Shown in pieces: positions 35,927-46,669 of a DNA stretch of 64,000 nt. This DNA comes from Clostridium sp. C2-6-12 (GTDB taxonomy: Bacteria > Bacillota > Clostridia > Clostridiales > Clostridiaceae). The notes under the pieces were generated by a model. The model had not been told where the DNA came from and ran no database searches. It saw nothing but the letters and a program-made list of their open reading frames with translations. The position numbers and the translations under genes are program-made. Numbering within the stretch: the first letter of the stretch is position 1; every line of letters begins with the position of its first letter. Where the stretch lies: assembly GCF_009928485.1 (NCBI RefSeq), contig NZ_JAABNP010000003.1:1-64000 (forward strand). The letters are read 5' to 3'.

Positions 35927-38230
35927 TTAAGCGTTAGTTCTTAATATATCATATATCTTATTAAAATTATCTTTGATTTTAATATCGTCTTTTTTTCTAG
36001 CAGCAAGTTCAATTTTAAAGGCTAATGCCTTTATGCTGCTCAATTCATTTTCTTCAGCTCTTGATTTTATTTGATGGGCTATTTTTTCAATTTCATCATA
36101 ATTTTTTAAATTATTTTTTTTCAGCTTAAAACACGAATTCAAATAACTCATTAAATTTAACAAATCCGTTTCTGTTTCTTTTCTTATATTTTCTTTACCT
36201 ATATGTTTTCCGTTGTTTTTCAAATAAGCAGAAATAATATCATCATTATTTTTATAATTCATTTTTTCAATTTCTTTTAATTTTTCATTAAGTTCATTTA
36301 TATTTACTGGCTTAGAAATATAGTCATCCATACCTTTACATAAGAACTTTTCCTTATCACCCTTTAAGGCATATGCTGTTATAGCTATAATTGGAATATG
36401 CTCTCCTGATTTTTTCTCATTTTCCCGTATAATTTGAGTAGTTTCAATTCCATCTAATTCTGGCATTTGAATATCCATCAAAATAATATCAAATTTAATA
36501 TTCTCTATTAATTTTAAAGCTTCAACTCCATTAGCTGCTGTTTTAACTTTACTATAACCTATCTCATTAAGCATTTTCTTTATAACTATTTTATTAATTG
36601 TATCATCTTCTACTACTAAAACACTTTCATTTTTTAAAACTTTTTCTTTATTAATATTACTATCTGGATCTTCGATTATTTCTTTTTCTTTAGCCTGTAG
36701 CAGCTTTATAGTAAAATAAAATTTACTACCAATTCCTATTTCACTTTCAACTTCAATATGACTTCCCATTAATTCTGCAAGTTCTTGAGAAATTGCCAAT
36801 CCCAAACCTGTCCCCCCATATTTTCTAGTTATGGAACCATCAACTTGTGTAAAACTTTTAAATATATATTTCATTTCCTCTTCACTAAGACCTATTCCCA
36901 TATCTTCAACAGAAAATTTAATTTCATAAACATCATTAAAACTATTTACTTTATTTATATTTACCATAATAATGCCGTTATCTGTAAATTTTACAGCATT
37001 TGAAATTAAATTATTTAAAATCTGTTCAATTCTATAACCATCTCCAATTAAGATTTTAGGTATATTCTCATCAATATGATAGTATAGTTGAATATATTTT
37101 TCCTTTGCTTTAATTAAATTAGTATCTATTACTTTTTGTATAAGGCACCTAATATCGAAATCTATTTCTTCTATAATAACCTTTTCTGCCTCAAGCTTTG
37201 ATAAATCTAGAATATTATTAATTAGTGAAAGCAAAGTATGTGCACAATTTTTTACTATATTTAAATTTTCTTTCTGTTCTTGTGTTAGTTCAGAAGAAAG
37301 CGTCAAATCTGTCATTCCTATTATTCCGTTTAAGGGCGTTCTAATTTCATGACTCATATTAGCCAAAAACTCACTTTTTGCTTTATTAGCAGCTTCTGCT
37401 GCTTCCTTAAGTTTTAAAAGTTCCTCCCGTGTTTTTTTATCACTTGTAACATCTAAGTCAATACCTACAAATCCTGAAAGTTGCCCATTAGTTAAAAAAA
37501 TTGGATTTGCTCTGCTTAAAATATTTTTATATTCTCCATCAGTTGTCTTTAATCTATACTCACTTCTAAAAGTTTGTTTATTCTTATAAGCTTTGATTAA
37601 CTCCTTCTTGTAATTTTCAACATCATCAGGATGCATACCTGAAATAAAATTTTCTTTTATTAATTTCTCTCTAGTTTCACCTGTTAACTTCTCCCAGTTT
37701 TCATTAAAATACACGTAATTTTTTTCCGAATCAGTTTTCCACAGCATATCTGGAAAATATTTTATAATTGAATAATAAAGATTATTTACTGCCAGAACCT
37801 CATTTTGCATACTTTTGTATTCTGTAATATTGGAAGCTGCAATAATTATTTGATTTTCCCCATTTTGTATAATTGGAATTGCTTTAGTATTTAGCCATAA
37901 TGACTCTGATTTACCGCCCCTTAATACATTAATTTGTATTTCAATAATATCACTTGGTTGATGTTTTTTTATAGTATCATTTACTAAGACCCTTAGCTTA
38001 CACCAATCACAATTTTTACTATATCCACATCCTTTAGATGATTCAAAGCTATTGACGCAACCTATGTAATTTCCTACAATTATATTCCCATTATCAATTT
38101 TATTAAAAATATTATCAGATAACATATTGGTATATTGTATCCTTAAATCTTCATCAACAACAATAATTATCATAGGAATATAATTAATAAACTTTTCTAA
38201 TTCAACTTTACCAATTCCCAATTCCTCCAT
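35927..38230 (-). CDS. Hybrid histidine kinase with two PAS domains, receiver and HPt-like end, 767 aa
   Basis: Domains in order: PAS-like 1 (about 10-135) holding C58, C68, C74 and C77; PAS 2 (about 145-265); HisKA with H294 (NMSHEIRTPLNG); ATPase with N411, the DMGIG box (443-447) and GGTGLGLA; a receiver with D586; and a C-terminal HPt-like helical region with H719 (IAHQIKSRA). No membrane segment is seen, so it is cytosolic. The four cysteines could bind a metal or sense redox. It is encoded between a receptor and a lone receiver, suggesting a phosphorelay tied to the chemosensory cluster. Confidence 0.92.
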   Translation of the reverse strand: MEELGIGKVELEKFINYIPMIIIVVDEDLRIQYTNMLSDNIFNKIDNGNIIVGNYIGCVNSFESSKGCGYSKNCDWCKLRVLVNDTIKKHQPSDIIEIQINVLRGGKSESLWLNTKAIPIIQNGENQIIIAASNITEYKSMQNEVLAVNNLYYSIIKYFPDMLWKTDSEKNYVYFNENWEKLTGETREKLIKENFISGMHPDDVENYKKELIKAYKNKQTFRSEYRLKTTDGEYKNILSRANPIFLTNGQLSGFVGIDLDVTSDKKTREELLKLKEAAEAANKAKSEFLANMSHEIRTPLNGIIGMTDLTLSSELTQEQKENLNIVKNCAHTLLSLINNILDLSKLEAEKVIIEEIDFDIRCLIQKVIDTNLIKAKEKYIQLYYHIDENIPKILIGDGYRIEQILNNLISNAVKFTDNGIIMVNINKVNSFNDVYEIKFSVEDMGIGLSEEEMKYIFKSFTQVDGSITRKYGGTGLGLAISQELAELMGSHIEVESEIGIGSKFYFTIKLLQAKEKEIIEDPDSNINKEKVLKNESVLVVEDDTINKIVIKKMLNEIGYSKVKTAANGVEALKLIENIKFDIILMDIQMPELDGIETTQIIRENEKKSGEHIPIIAITAYALKGDKEKFLCKGMDDYISKPVNINELNEKLKEIEKMNYKNNDDIISAYLKNNGKHIGKENIRKETETDLLNLMSYLNSCFKLKKNNLKNYDEIEKIAHQIKSRAEENELSSIKALAFKIELAARKKDDIKIKDNFNKIYDILRTNA

Positions 38231-38337
38231 AAATATCCCTTCCTACAATCCTATTCTATGTAGCAATTTAAGAGAAGAAAGTTTAAAAAACACAACTTCT
38301 TTAAACTCTCAACTTTTCTCTTTTAAATTACAGATAT

Positions 38338-40566
38338 TTAGTATTTTCCAAAATCTTTTCCATCTAATGATATTTTACTTCTATTTGATGTAGGCGCTGC
38401 TTCTTGAAATACATCATCATATTCTTTCGAATAAATTTGTTTATTTCTATAAGAATTAAAGTTACTGTTTACAATTTTATTTGAATTAGCCATTCTCTTT
38501 AATTTAAAGCTAGAAACCATTTGTTTTAATACTTCTGATTGACTAGAAAGCTCTTCGCTTGCAGCAGCACTTTCCTCCGCTGTTGCTGAATTTGTTTGAA
38601 CAACTTGAGATACTTGATCAATTCCTACATTTATTTGTGATATACCAATTGCTTGCTCATTTGAAGATGCAGCTATTTCTGCTACAAGAGTTGCTGCTTT
38701 TGAAACACCACTAACTATTTCCTCTAAAGCTTTCGCAGTATTATTGGCAATTTCCGTACCATTTTCGGCTTTCTTTATAGAGCCTTCTATTAAAGCTGTA
38801 GTTTCCTTAGCTGCATTTGCACTTCTTGCTGCTAAGTTTCGTACTTCTTCAGCTACTACTGCAAACCCCTTACCATGTTGGCCAGCTCTTGCTGCTTCTA
38901 CTGCCGCATTAAGTGCAAGTATATTAGTTTGGAAGGCTATTTCATCTATTACTTTTATTATTTTTGAAATATTTGCTGAAGACTCATTTATTTCGCTCAT
39001 AGACTTAAGCATTTCTCCCATATGCTTATTTCCTTGTTCTGCATTTTCTTTTACTTTAAGAGCAAGTTCCTTAGCTTCATTTGCATTAGTAGCATTTTCT
39101 CTAGTTTGTGCTGCTACTTCTGTAATAGAAGAGGTTAATTGTTCTATTGCACTTGCTTGTTCTGTAGCTCCTTGCGATAGTGCCTGACTACCATCAGAAA
39201 CCTGTCCTGCTCCAGTAAATACTTGTTCCGCAGCAGTATTTATCTCACTAAGAACTGTATTTAAAGACTCTATTATTGTATTTAGAGAAATAGATATACC
39301 CTTAAAATTCCCATTGAAATCTTTTGAATTTTCTAGTTCAAGATTTCCCTTTGAAATTTCACCAATAATATAGTCAATTTCTCCCACAATTCCTTTTAAA
39401 CTATCTTCTGTATTATTTATAGCACTTGCTAATACTCCAAATTCTCCTTTATAATCTGTACTCATTGGCACTTCTAAATTTCCTTTAGAAATTTCACCCA
39501 TGACATTAGTTACTTCTCTAACTGGCTTTACAATAGCTTCTATTAATCCATTAATTCCAATTACAATTTCTTTCCAAGCTCCTGAATATAGATGTTCACG
39601 ACCTCTTGAATCTAAATTACCATCAGCTGTTTCCCTAGTAAGATTTACAAGTCCAGTATTTATTCTATTAAGAGTTTCTACAACTAATTTTAAAGGCGGA
39701 GTTATTTCATCTTTTTCATCTTTTTCAACTAAACTTATATCAACATCACCAGCAGCTATTTTATTCATAACTACAACCACATTATTCTGTAAATTATCTG
39801 CAAATGAATCTATAGCTTTAGACATTTGTCCTAGCTCATCATTTGTATTTAACGCTACCCTTTCACTAAGATGCCCTCTCTCCATTTCTTGAATTACATA
39901 TAGTACCCTTTTTAGTGAGTTAGTAATTACTTTAGAAATATACAGACCAATTAGTATTGATAAAACAATTACCAAAGCAATTACAACAATCATTATTATT
40001 GTTGTTTCATTAATATCTTTAGAATTTGTGTCTATTTTTTGTTTTGCTGCATTAACTTTTGCTGCTACTAAATTCTTTATAGCTTCTTCTTCAGCTTGTC
40101 CTAGTTTGACATTTTGGTTGTTCTTTTCAATTGCTTCTTCCTTCTTACCTGCTTTTGCAAGCTCTATAACTTTATCAAGTTCTGGTCCATAAGCATCCCT
40201 AGTTTTTGAAAAAATATCAAATTGTTTTCTTACTTCAACTGTTACAATTGTTTTTTCAATTGAAGTTTGTAATTTATCAATGTTTAATCTTGTTTTTTCA
40301 ATTTCTTTTGCAGTTGCTGCAGCTTCTTCTGTTGATTTTGCATTTATTAAATCTCTTACTTCAACTCTTAAGGTTTGAAAGTTACTACTCAACTCTCCTA
40401 ATTCTGAAATTGGAACTGTCATATAAATATATAACTCTGTATCTGAATCGTTAGCTTCCTTCAAAGAATAAATTCCATATAATCCAGAAATACCCGAAAT
40501 TATTGATATTATTACAAAACTAAATATTAATTTTTTGTTCATTCTTAAATTATTAAACCATTTCAT
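38338..40566 (-). CDS. Methyl-accepting chemotaxis protein with serial HAMP-like modules, 742 aa
   Basis: Same build as the 828-residue receptor but shorter: membrane segments near 12-32 and 187-210 around a four-helix-bundle sensor, several HAMP-like modules, then the signalling domain with tip [20 protein letters not shown]. It ends [10 protein letters not shown]. The signalling part is nearly identical to those of the neighbouring receptors, implying recent duplication or gene conversion. GGGGGAAAA supports the start. It lies between the 960-residue receptor and the hybrid kinase. Confidence 0.93.
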   Translation of the reverse strand: MKWFNNLRMNKKLIFSFVIISIISGISGLYGIYSLKEANDSDTELYIYMTVPISELGELSSNFQTLRVEVRDLINAKSTEEAAATAKEIEKTRLNIDKLQTSIEKTIVTVEVRKQFDIFSKTRDAYGPELDKVIELAKAGKKEEAIEKNNQNVKLGQAEEEAIKNLVAAKVNAAKQKIDTNSKDINETTIIMIVVIALVIVLSILIGLYISKVITNSLKRVLYVIQEMERGHLSERVALNTNDELGQMSKAIDSFADNLQNNVVVVMNKIAAGDVDISLVEKDEKDEITPPLKLVVETLNRINTGLVNLTRETADGNLDSRGREHLYSGAWKEIVIGINGLIEAIVKPVREVTNVMGEISKGNLEVPMSTDYKGEFGVLASAINNTEDSLKGIVGEIDYIIGEISKGNLELENSKDFNGNFKGISISLNTIIESLNTVLSEINTAAEQVFTGAGQVSDGSQALSQGATEQASAIEQLTSSITEVAAQTRENATNANEAKELALKVKENAEQGNKHMGEMLKSMSEINESSANISKIIKVIDEIAFQTNILALNAAVEAARAGQHGKGFAVVAEEVRNLAARSANAAKETTALIEGSIKKAENGTEIANNTAKALEEIVSGVSKAATLVAEIAASSNEQAIGISQINVGIDQVSQVVQTNSATAEESAAASEELSSQSEVLKQMVSSFKLKRMANSNKIVNSNFNSYRNKQIYSKEYDDVFQEAAPTSNRSKISLDGKDFGKY

Positions 40567-40602
40567 TTGTTTTTCCCCCTTCTAATAACCCCTCTAATAT
40601 TA

Positions 40603-40635
40603 AAGATAAAATGGATAACATATCCATTTTATCTT
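40603..40635 (-). terminator. Perfect hairpin between two receptor genes
   Basis: A 15-bp perfect stem (40603-40617 with 40621-40635) with a three-base loop lies between the 960- and 742-residue receptor genes. The T-run is weak, so it may be a partial terminator or an mRNA processing and stability element. Confidence 0.65.
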
Positions 40636-40650
40636 ACTCCAACTTATCTC

Positions 40651-43533
40651 CTAATACTTATCAAACTGATTATCACTTAATGATATTTTTGATTTAGTTG
40701 ACATTGCTGCTTCTTGATATGCTTCATTATAATACTTTTCTTTTTTATTTGTTTTAAAATTAGTGTTTAAAATGCTATGTCCATTTCCACTATTTTTTAA
40801 TTTAAAACTAGAAACCATGTTCTTAAGCATTTCAGATTGACTTGAAAGTTCTTCACTAGCTGCTGCACTTTCTTCTGCTGTTGCCGAATTGGTTTGAACA
40901 ACTTGAGACACCTGATCAATTCCTACATTTATTTGAGATATACCAATAGCTTGTTCATTTGAAGATGCTGCTATTTCTGCTACAAGGGTTGCTGCTTTTG
41001 AAACACCACTAACTATTTGATCTAAAGCCTTTGCAGTATTGTTTGCAATTTCTGTACCCTTTTCAGCTTTCTTTATAGAACCTTCTATAAGCGCTGTAGT
41101 TTCCTTAGCTGCATTTGCACTTCTAGCGGCTAAATTTCGAACTTCTTCTGCAACCACTGCAAATCCTTTACCATGTTGACCAGCTCTTGCTGCTTCTACA
41201 GCTGCATTAAGAGCAAGTATATTAGTTTGGAAAGCTATTTCATCTATTACTTTTATTATTTTTGAAATATTTGCTGAAGATTCATTTATTTCGCCCATAG
41301 ATTTAAGCATTTCACTCATATGCCTGTTGCCTTCTTCTGCATTTTCTTTTACATTTAAAGCAAGATCTTTCGCTTGATTTGCATTAGCCGCATTTTCTTT
41401 AGTTTGAGCAGCAACTTCTTCAATAGAAGAAGTTAATTGTTCTATTGCACTTGCTTGTTCTGTAGCTCCTTGAGATAAAGCTTGGCTACAATCTGAAACT
41501 TGGCCAGCTCCTGTAAACACTTGCTCAGCAGCGTTGTTCATTTCAGTAAGTACTGAATTTAGAGATTCTATTATAGTATTTAATGAGAAAGAAATACTTT
41601 CAAAGTTTCCATCAAATTCTTTAACACTTTCTATCGCAAGATTACCTTTTGATATTTCTCCTATAACTTCAGAAATTTCTCCAACAACAGCTTTTAATCT
41701 TTCCTCAGTAGTATTTACTGCGTTAGCTAAAACTCCAAATTCACCTTTATAGTCTCCTTCTACTGGAACTTCTAAATTACCCTTTGATATTTCTCCCATA
41801 ACATGGGTTACTTCTTGAATTGGTTTTACCATTGCTTCAATTAATTTATTTACGCCATCTACTATCTTTCTAAAATCTCCACTGTGTTTTGATGCATCTG
41901 CTCTTGTAGTTAATTTTCCTTCTATTGCTGCCACGGATAACATATCTGCATCATGCACTAGATTATCTACTGCATCTTTAACATCCACTAAGCTATTAGA
42001 TATTCCCTTAAATTGGTCATAAACTTCTCCAGTATACTTATCTGCTTCTTGAATTTTAATATCAAAATTTGTATTTCCACTTGATAATAATTTTAAATTA
42101 TTTTCAAGCCTCTTAACTTCTGTCTTAGTATAATCACTTACTCTAATAATAGAAGTTAAATCTGTTACAACTTCAACATATCCGACATTTTCCCCATTTT
42201 TATTCTTTAAGTAAGAGGTATCTTGCTTATTGCTCATGCCGCACCATTCAAAGAAACTTTCTGTTTTACCTTTATGAAGCTGCTTAATACCGCATTTTTC
42301 AGTATTACATATATTAGCTCCTGCATGACTACAAGCTAATCCACAGCCTGATTTACGGTCTCTAATAACACCTTGCTCAATCATTAATTTTTCAAAAGCC
42401 TTATTCATATGCGTCCAATTCATATCGTTATCTGTAACATGAATTGGGAAAGGTATAGCATCTATGATTGCTTCATACCAAACAACTTTATCCACCACTG
42501 TATCTAATGTAGCATTCACACCATCTATTACATTTTTAAATTCACCTTCATGTTTTGATGCATCTGCTCTTGTTTCAAACTTTCCTTGAATAGCTGCATT
42601 TGATAGCATATTCGCATCTAACACTAATCTAGTTATATTTTCCACAACTTTCTTCAAGGCAGGTACTATTTCATCTTTTTCATCCTTCATGGAAATATCA
42701 ATGTTCATATCTCCATTTGCAATTTTATTCATTGCACCAATAACATCCTTTTGCAAAAATTCCACAAATGAATCCATTACTTTAGACATTTGTCCAATTT
42801 CATCAGTTGTAGAAATATTAGTTTTTTCACTGAGTTTACCTTTACTCATTTCTGTTAACATAAACAATACCCTATTTATTGGTTTGCTAATTATTCCTGC
42901 TATCAATATTCCTAATAATATAGAAAGAACTATCCCTAAAAATATTATTCCAATCATAGTAATCATTGCAGTATTGGCTGTACTTGCATTAGTTTCAGCT
43001 TTTACCTTACCATGCTCTTGTTTTAATGCAATGAGTTTAGCAGCTGAATCATCAATGTTTTTTGCAAGAACACTTGCTTCTCCATTCATTAACACAAATG
43101 CTTCATCTTTTTTGTTTTGTATTGCCAAATCAATTACCTTATCTCTGATAGGTATATATTTATCCATATTGTTTTTCAAATTATTATATTCATTTATTAA
43201 TTCTTGATCTTTAATTGAACCTTTGAAAGCCTCTAATGATTTATTAATTTCTTTATCATTTTCAATGACACCATTCTTGTATTCAATGTTTTTATTAGCA
43301 TCATTTTCAATAATAATATTTCTTCCTAATACTCTATTTTTTTGTAAATTAACTTGGACGGTATTAATAAATCCAATAGGTACAGTGTTACTTTCATATA
43401 ATTCTGTATCCAGTTTGCTTATTTTTTGAAGATTTAAGATACCAATAAACCCAACAAGTCCCATTATCACTATAATTATTGAAAATGCAATTAAAATTTT
43501 ATTTCTTATTTTTAAATTTGCAAATTTATTCAT
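40651..43533 (-). CDS. Methyl-accepting chemotaxis protein with embedded Cys-rich PAS domain, 960 aa
   Basis: Membrane segments at about 12-32 and 190-214 surround a four-helix-bundle sensor. HAMP-like modules follow, then a PAS domain (about 350-465) with C397, C401, C409, C414 and C431, more HAMP-like modules and the signalling domain with [20 protein letters not shown]. It ends [10 protein letters not shown]. The cysteine cluster suggests a metal, Fe-S or redox sensor inside the cell. The start at 43533 is backed by GAGAGGAT; an upstream ATG (43584) has no site. It follows cheW. Confidence 0.92.
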   Translation of the reverse strand: MNKFANLKIRNKILIAFSIIIVIMGLVGFIGILNLQKISKLDTELYESNTVPIGFINTVQVNLQKNRVLGRNIIIENDANKNIEYKNGVIENDKEINKSLEAFKGSIKDQELINEYNNLKNNMDKYIPIRDKVIDLAIQNKKDEAFVLMNGEASVLAKNIDDSAAKLIALKQEHGKVKAETNASTANTAMITMIGIIFLGIVLSILLGILIAGIISKPINRVLFMLTEMSKGKLSEKTNISTTDEIGQMSKVMDSFVEFLQKDVIGAMNKIANGDMNIDISMKDEKDEIVPALKKVVENITRLVLDANMLSNAAIQGKFETRADASKHEGEFKNVIDGVNATLDTVVDKVVWYEAIIDAIPFPIHVTDNDMNWTHMNKAFEKLMIEQGVIRDRKSGCGLACSHAGANICNTEKCGIKQLHKGKTESFFEWCGMSNKQDTSYLKNKNGENVGYVEVVTDLTSIIRVSDYTKTEVKRLENNLKLLSSGNTNFDIKIQEADKYTGEVYDQFKGISNSLVDVKDAVDNLVHDADMLSVAAIEGKLTTRADASKHSGDFRKIVDGVNKLIEAMVKPIQEVTHVMGEISKGNLEVPVEGDYKGEFGVLANAVNTTEERLKAVVGEISEVIGEISKGNLAIESVKEFDGNFESISFSLNTIIESLNSVLTEMNNAAEQVFTGAGQVSDCSQALSQGATEQASAIEQLTSSIEEVAAQTKENAANANQAKDLALNVKENAEEGNRHMSEMLKSMGEINESSANISKIIKVIDEIAFQTNILALNAAVEAARAGQHGKGFAVVAEEVRNLAARSANAAKETTALIEGSIKKAEKGTEIANNTAKALDQIVSGVSKAATLVAEIAASSNEQAIGISQINVGIDQVSQVVQTNSATAEESAAASEELSSQSEMLKNMVSSFKLKNSGNGHSILNTNFKTNKKEKYYNEAYQEAAMSTKSKISLSDNQFDKY

Positions 43534-43594
43534 TATTATCCTCTCACAATTTCTCTTGAAATATCTCTCCAAAATACCCAGCAATTCTTAAATT

Positions 43595-44101
43595 CTATTG
43601 AATTTCCGAATTTTTTAATTCTTCTATTTCCTCTTCTTCAAGAAGTTTATAGCAGTCAATTAGAAGTCGAACTTCATTTTGAAGCTTACCAATCCCTTTT
43701 ATATATTTATTAGCATTATCCCTATTTGTACTAATCTTTGGTGGCTCGGAAATATTATTTTCTTGAATATTTGCAACTTCTAGAACTGTATCTATTATTA
43801 ACCCAATTGATATATTATCTATTTCAACTACAATAATACAAGTTCTATCATCATATTCTTTTTCTTCCTTCTTAAACTTTAGCCGAACATCCATAACAGG
43901 TATTATCTTCCCTCTCAGATTTATTACTCCTCTAATATAATCTGGTAATTCAGGTACCTCCGTTATTGGCTCAATACCTATAATTTCTATTACATATTTT
44001 ATATCAATACCATAAAATTCTTTACCAATAGAAAATATAAGATATTTATCTTTTTGGGTATCCTCCTCGTTTCCAATTATCTCCTCTAGCAAATTCTCCA
44101 T
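43595..44101 (-). CDS. cheW: CheW chemotaxis coupling protein, 168 aa
   Basis: CheW fold with YLIFSIGKEFYGIDIKYVIE and IRGVINLRGKIIPVMDVRLK. It is closely related to the other CheW here (33902-34417). I chose the second ATG (44101), which has AGGGGG at normal spacing; the first (44107) is too close. It is third in the cheY-cheA-cheW-receptor run. Confidence 0.93.
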   Translation of the reverse strand: MENLLEEIIGNEEDTQKDKYLIFSIGKEFYGIDIKYVIEIIGIEPITEVPELPDYIRGVINLRGKIIPVMDVRLKFKKEEKEYDDRTCIIVVEIDNISIGLIIDTVLEVANIQENNISEPPKISTNRDNANKYIKGIGKLQNEVRLLIDCYKLLEEEEIEELKNSEIQ

Positions 44102-44238
44102 ATACATTCCCCCTATTTGTATAACTTAATTATCAAAATTTATATTACTCTAATCCATTGAATTAGATTTGATAACTTTAAAATTTAATATATTTCTAAT
44201 TAGCATTTAAAGGTTGACGTATTTAGCAAAAGTAAATC

Positions 44239-45735
44239 TTATAAATTGACAATTTCAGATATATCAAGTATTAGGCTTATAGTCGCATCACCAAGCAAAG
44301 AACAGCCACTTACACCTTTAACTCTTTTAATATAATCAGGAAGAGCCTTTATTACTACTTGTTGTTCTCCAATAAGCTTATCCGCAAAAATACATTTAGT
44401 TTTTCCTTGATCTTCAACCATGATTACAATTCCATCTTCAATTTTTACTACATCTGTTTTTATATCATACAATTCGTGAAGCCTTAAGATCGAATAGCAT
44501 TCTCCTCTGATAAGTATCATCTCTTTATTATCTAGATCATTGATTACATCTTCCTTTTTCATTATGAAAGACTGTCTAATGGATGTAACTGGAATTGTAA
44601 AAGACGATTTTCCAACTTTTATAGTCATTCCATCAACAATAGCAAGAGTTAATGGGATCTTAATTGAAGTTGTAGTTTCTTTTCCTGGTATGCTATCAAC
44701 AGTTACAGTTCCCCTAATCTTTTCTATTTCTTTTGTAACTACATCCATCCCAACTCCACGTCCCGAATACTCCGTTACATTTTCATTTGTTGAAAATCCT
44801 GGAAGAAATATCATAGAATAAATTTCTTTATCTGTTAATTCACTTTCTTTACCTTTTATTAATCCATGATTTCTTGCTTTTTCTAATATCTTATCTTTAT
44901 TAAGCCCCTTACCATCATCCTTAATAATAATCCAAACTTCTCCACCTGTATTTTTTGCTTCAATTGTAATTTTTCCTTTTGCAGATTTCCCATTATCTAC
45001 TCTATCTTCACTTGTCTCGATTCCATGATCCATTGAATTTCTTATTATGTGCATTAAAGGATCCCCTATATGCTCTATAATATTCTTATCAACTTCAGTG
45101 TCTTGTCCAATTATTTCAAGTTCCGCATCCTTCCCCAACTTTTTACACATGTCTCTCACTATTCTGTTCATTTTATTTAAAGTTGGTGCAAGGGAAACCA
45201 TTCTTATGGACATAACAACGTCCTGAAGATCAGAAAGTCTTTTTCTGTGTTGTCTTGCTGCTTTATTAAAATTATCTAATTGCAGCCCTGAAATATCTGG
45301 ATTTTTAGTAACCATTGCTTCTGATATTACTAATTCACCCACTAAATCCATAAGCATATCTAATTTATTTACATCAACACTAATTAGATTTTGCTTATGA
45401 TTAACCCTCGTATTCACTTTTTCATTATCATTTCCATTACTTCTATTTTTATTTAAAATTTCAGTTGAAACATCTTCCTTTTTATTAACACTTTTTTCTA
45501 ACTCATTTTCATTCTTTAATTCCTCAATTTCAAGTTTACTTAAAAATACTGTATCCTTAAACAATTCATTAACTTCTTTAATAGCCCTATCAGTTTTAAA
45601 GATTATTTTAAAGCCTTGTTGTTTTATTATTTCCGACGTATCATTATTTTCAATAATATCCTCTGGCTCATATGATTCTATTTCTAAAGTTTCTTTAAGA
45701 TTATGAATAACTGTAAAACATCTTATATTTTCCAT
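44239..45735 (-). CDS. cheA: CheA histidine kinase, P2-P5 part, separated from P1 by a frameshift, 498 aa
   Basis: Contains the CheY-binding P2 domain, P3 dimerisation (VDVNKLDMLMDLVGELVISE), P4 kinase (HIIRNSMDHGIE, DDGKGL, GRGVGMDVV) and P5 CheW-like domain. The first ATG (45735) has no good ribosome-binding site and cuts into P2. The open frame continues upstream, reading LFFEEDCGMENIRCFTV, to the run of seven T at 45839-45845, where the P1 gene ends in another frame. A -1 slip there would restore one CheA of 682 residues. As written, this fragment lacks the phosphorylated histidine. Confidence 0.9.
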   Translation of the reverse strand: MENIRCFTVIHNLKETLEIESYEPEDIIENNDTSEIIKQQGFKIIFKTDRAIKEVNELFKDTVFLSKLEIEELKNENELEKSVNKKEDVSTEILNKNRSNGNDNEKVNTRVNHKQNLISVDVNKLDMLMDLVGELVISEAMVTKNPDISGLQLDNFNKAARQHRKRLSDLQDVVMSIRMVSLAPTLNKMNRIVRDMCKKLGKDAELEIIGQDTEVDKNIIEHIGDPLMHIIRNSMDHGIETSEDRVDNGKSAKGKITIEAKNTGGEVWIIIKDDGKGLNKDKILEKARNHGLIKGKESELTDKEIYSMIFLPGFSTNENVTEYSGRGVGMDVVTKEIEKIRGTVTVDSIPGKETTTSIKIPLTLAIVDGMTIKVGKSSFTIPVTSIRQSFIMKKEDVINDLDNKEMILIRGECYSILRLHELYDIKTDVVKIEDGIVIMVEDQGKTKCIFADKLIGEQQVVIKALPDYIKRVKGVSGCSLLGDATISLILDISEIVNL

Positions 45736-45827
45736 ACCACAATCTTCTTCGAAGAATAATGTTGCACAAAAGGAATTAGTATTAACATCAGTCTTATCAT
45801 TGCTTAAATAATATTTTTGCTCTGTGC

Positions 45828-46286
45828 TTAATGATTCATTTTTTTCTGAACTTCCGTCTTTTCCGAATCTTCTGATAATTTATTAGATTTTTTTAAGACC
45901 TTAAGAAATTTATTTGCTTTTTCTATAAACTCAGAAAAGTCTCCATCTGCTTCTCTATCATTATTTATTTTTTCTGTTTCTGCTTTTATTAGGTCACTTC
46001 CTTCTAAAACCAAATCAGTAAGCTCAGAATAATTAATCTTTTCAGGTTTAGATTCCCTTATAAAATAGAACAGATCTTCAATAGTATGAGAGAGATTAGA
46101 TATATTATCAAACATCATCATTCCTGAAGATCCTTTTATCGTATGCATTATTCTAAATATTTCATTTATTGCATCTGTTTCAATTTTTTTAATTTTTTCA
46201 CTATCCATAATAAGTTGTTGGAGTTGTTCTATCATATCAAATGTTTCAAAAATAAACATTTCCAACATAGGTTCTTTTTTCTTCAT
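45828..46286 (-). CDS. cheA: CheA P1 (HPt) part, separated from P2-P5 by a frameshift, 152 aa
   Basis: Histidine phosphotransfer domain of CheA with H48 in MHTIKGSSGMM, the same position as E. coli CheA His48. The start at 46286 has AGGGGTGGG upstream. After the HPt helices the sequence runs through a charged linker and ends at CAG-AAA-AAA-ATG-AAT-CAT-TAA. The kinase part follows in the -1 frame. Alone it would act as a separate phosphotransfer protein; together with the next fragment it makes a normal CheA. Confidence 0.88.
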   Translation of the reverse strand: MKKKEPMLEMFIFETFDMIEQLQQLIMDSEKIKKIETDAINEIFRIMHTIKGSSGMMMFDNISNLSHTIEDLFYFIRESKPEKINYSELTDLVLEGSDLIKAETEKINNDREADGDFSEFIEKANKFLKVLKKSNKLSEDSEKTEVQKKMNH

Positions 46287-46312
46287 AATTCCCACCCCTT
46301 TTTTTACCACAT

Positions 46313-46669
46313 TTACTTAAATACACTTAGAGCTTGTACAAGTTTCTCTTCTTTAAAAGGCTTTACTATAAAGCCTTTAGCTCCTAAAGTAATTGCTTCT
46401 CTAATTCGTGGTTCTTGTCCCATAGCACTTAAAATAACTATATTTGCTTTAGCATCAATTTTAATTATTTCAGCTAAGGCTTGAATTCCATCCATATCTG
46501 GCATAGTTATATCCATTGTAACTATTTCAGGCTTTAAAATTTTATACTTTTCAATAGCATCTCTGCCATTAACTGCTTCACCTACAACTTCAAACCCATT
46601 TCTTTCAAGAATCGTTTTTAGCGATAACCTCATAAAAGCAGCATCATCAACTACAAGAACTCTCTTCAT
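46313..46669 (-). CDS. cheY: CheY response regulator, 118 aa
   Basis: Single receiver domain with D8/D9, phosphorylation site D53 (VTMDITMPDMDG), S of ILSAMG and K of VKPFKEE. As the first gene of the cheY-cheA-cheW-receptor operon, it is the likely motor-directed regulator phosphorylated by CheA. GGGAGG supports the start. Confidence 0.93.
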   Translation of the reverse strand: MKRVLVVDDAAFMRLSLKTILERNGFEVVGEAVNGRDAIEKYKILKPEIVTMDITMPDMDGIQALAEIIKIDAKANIVILSAMGQEPRIREAITLGAKGFIVKPFKEEKLVQALSVFK

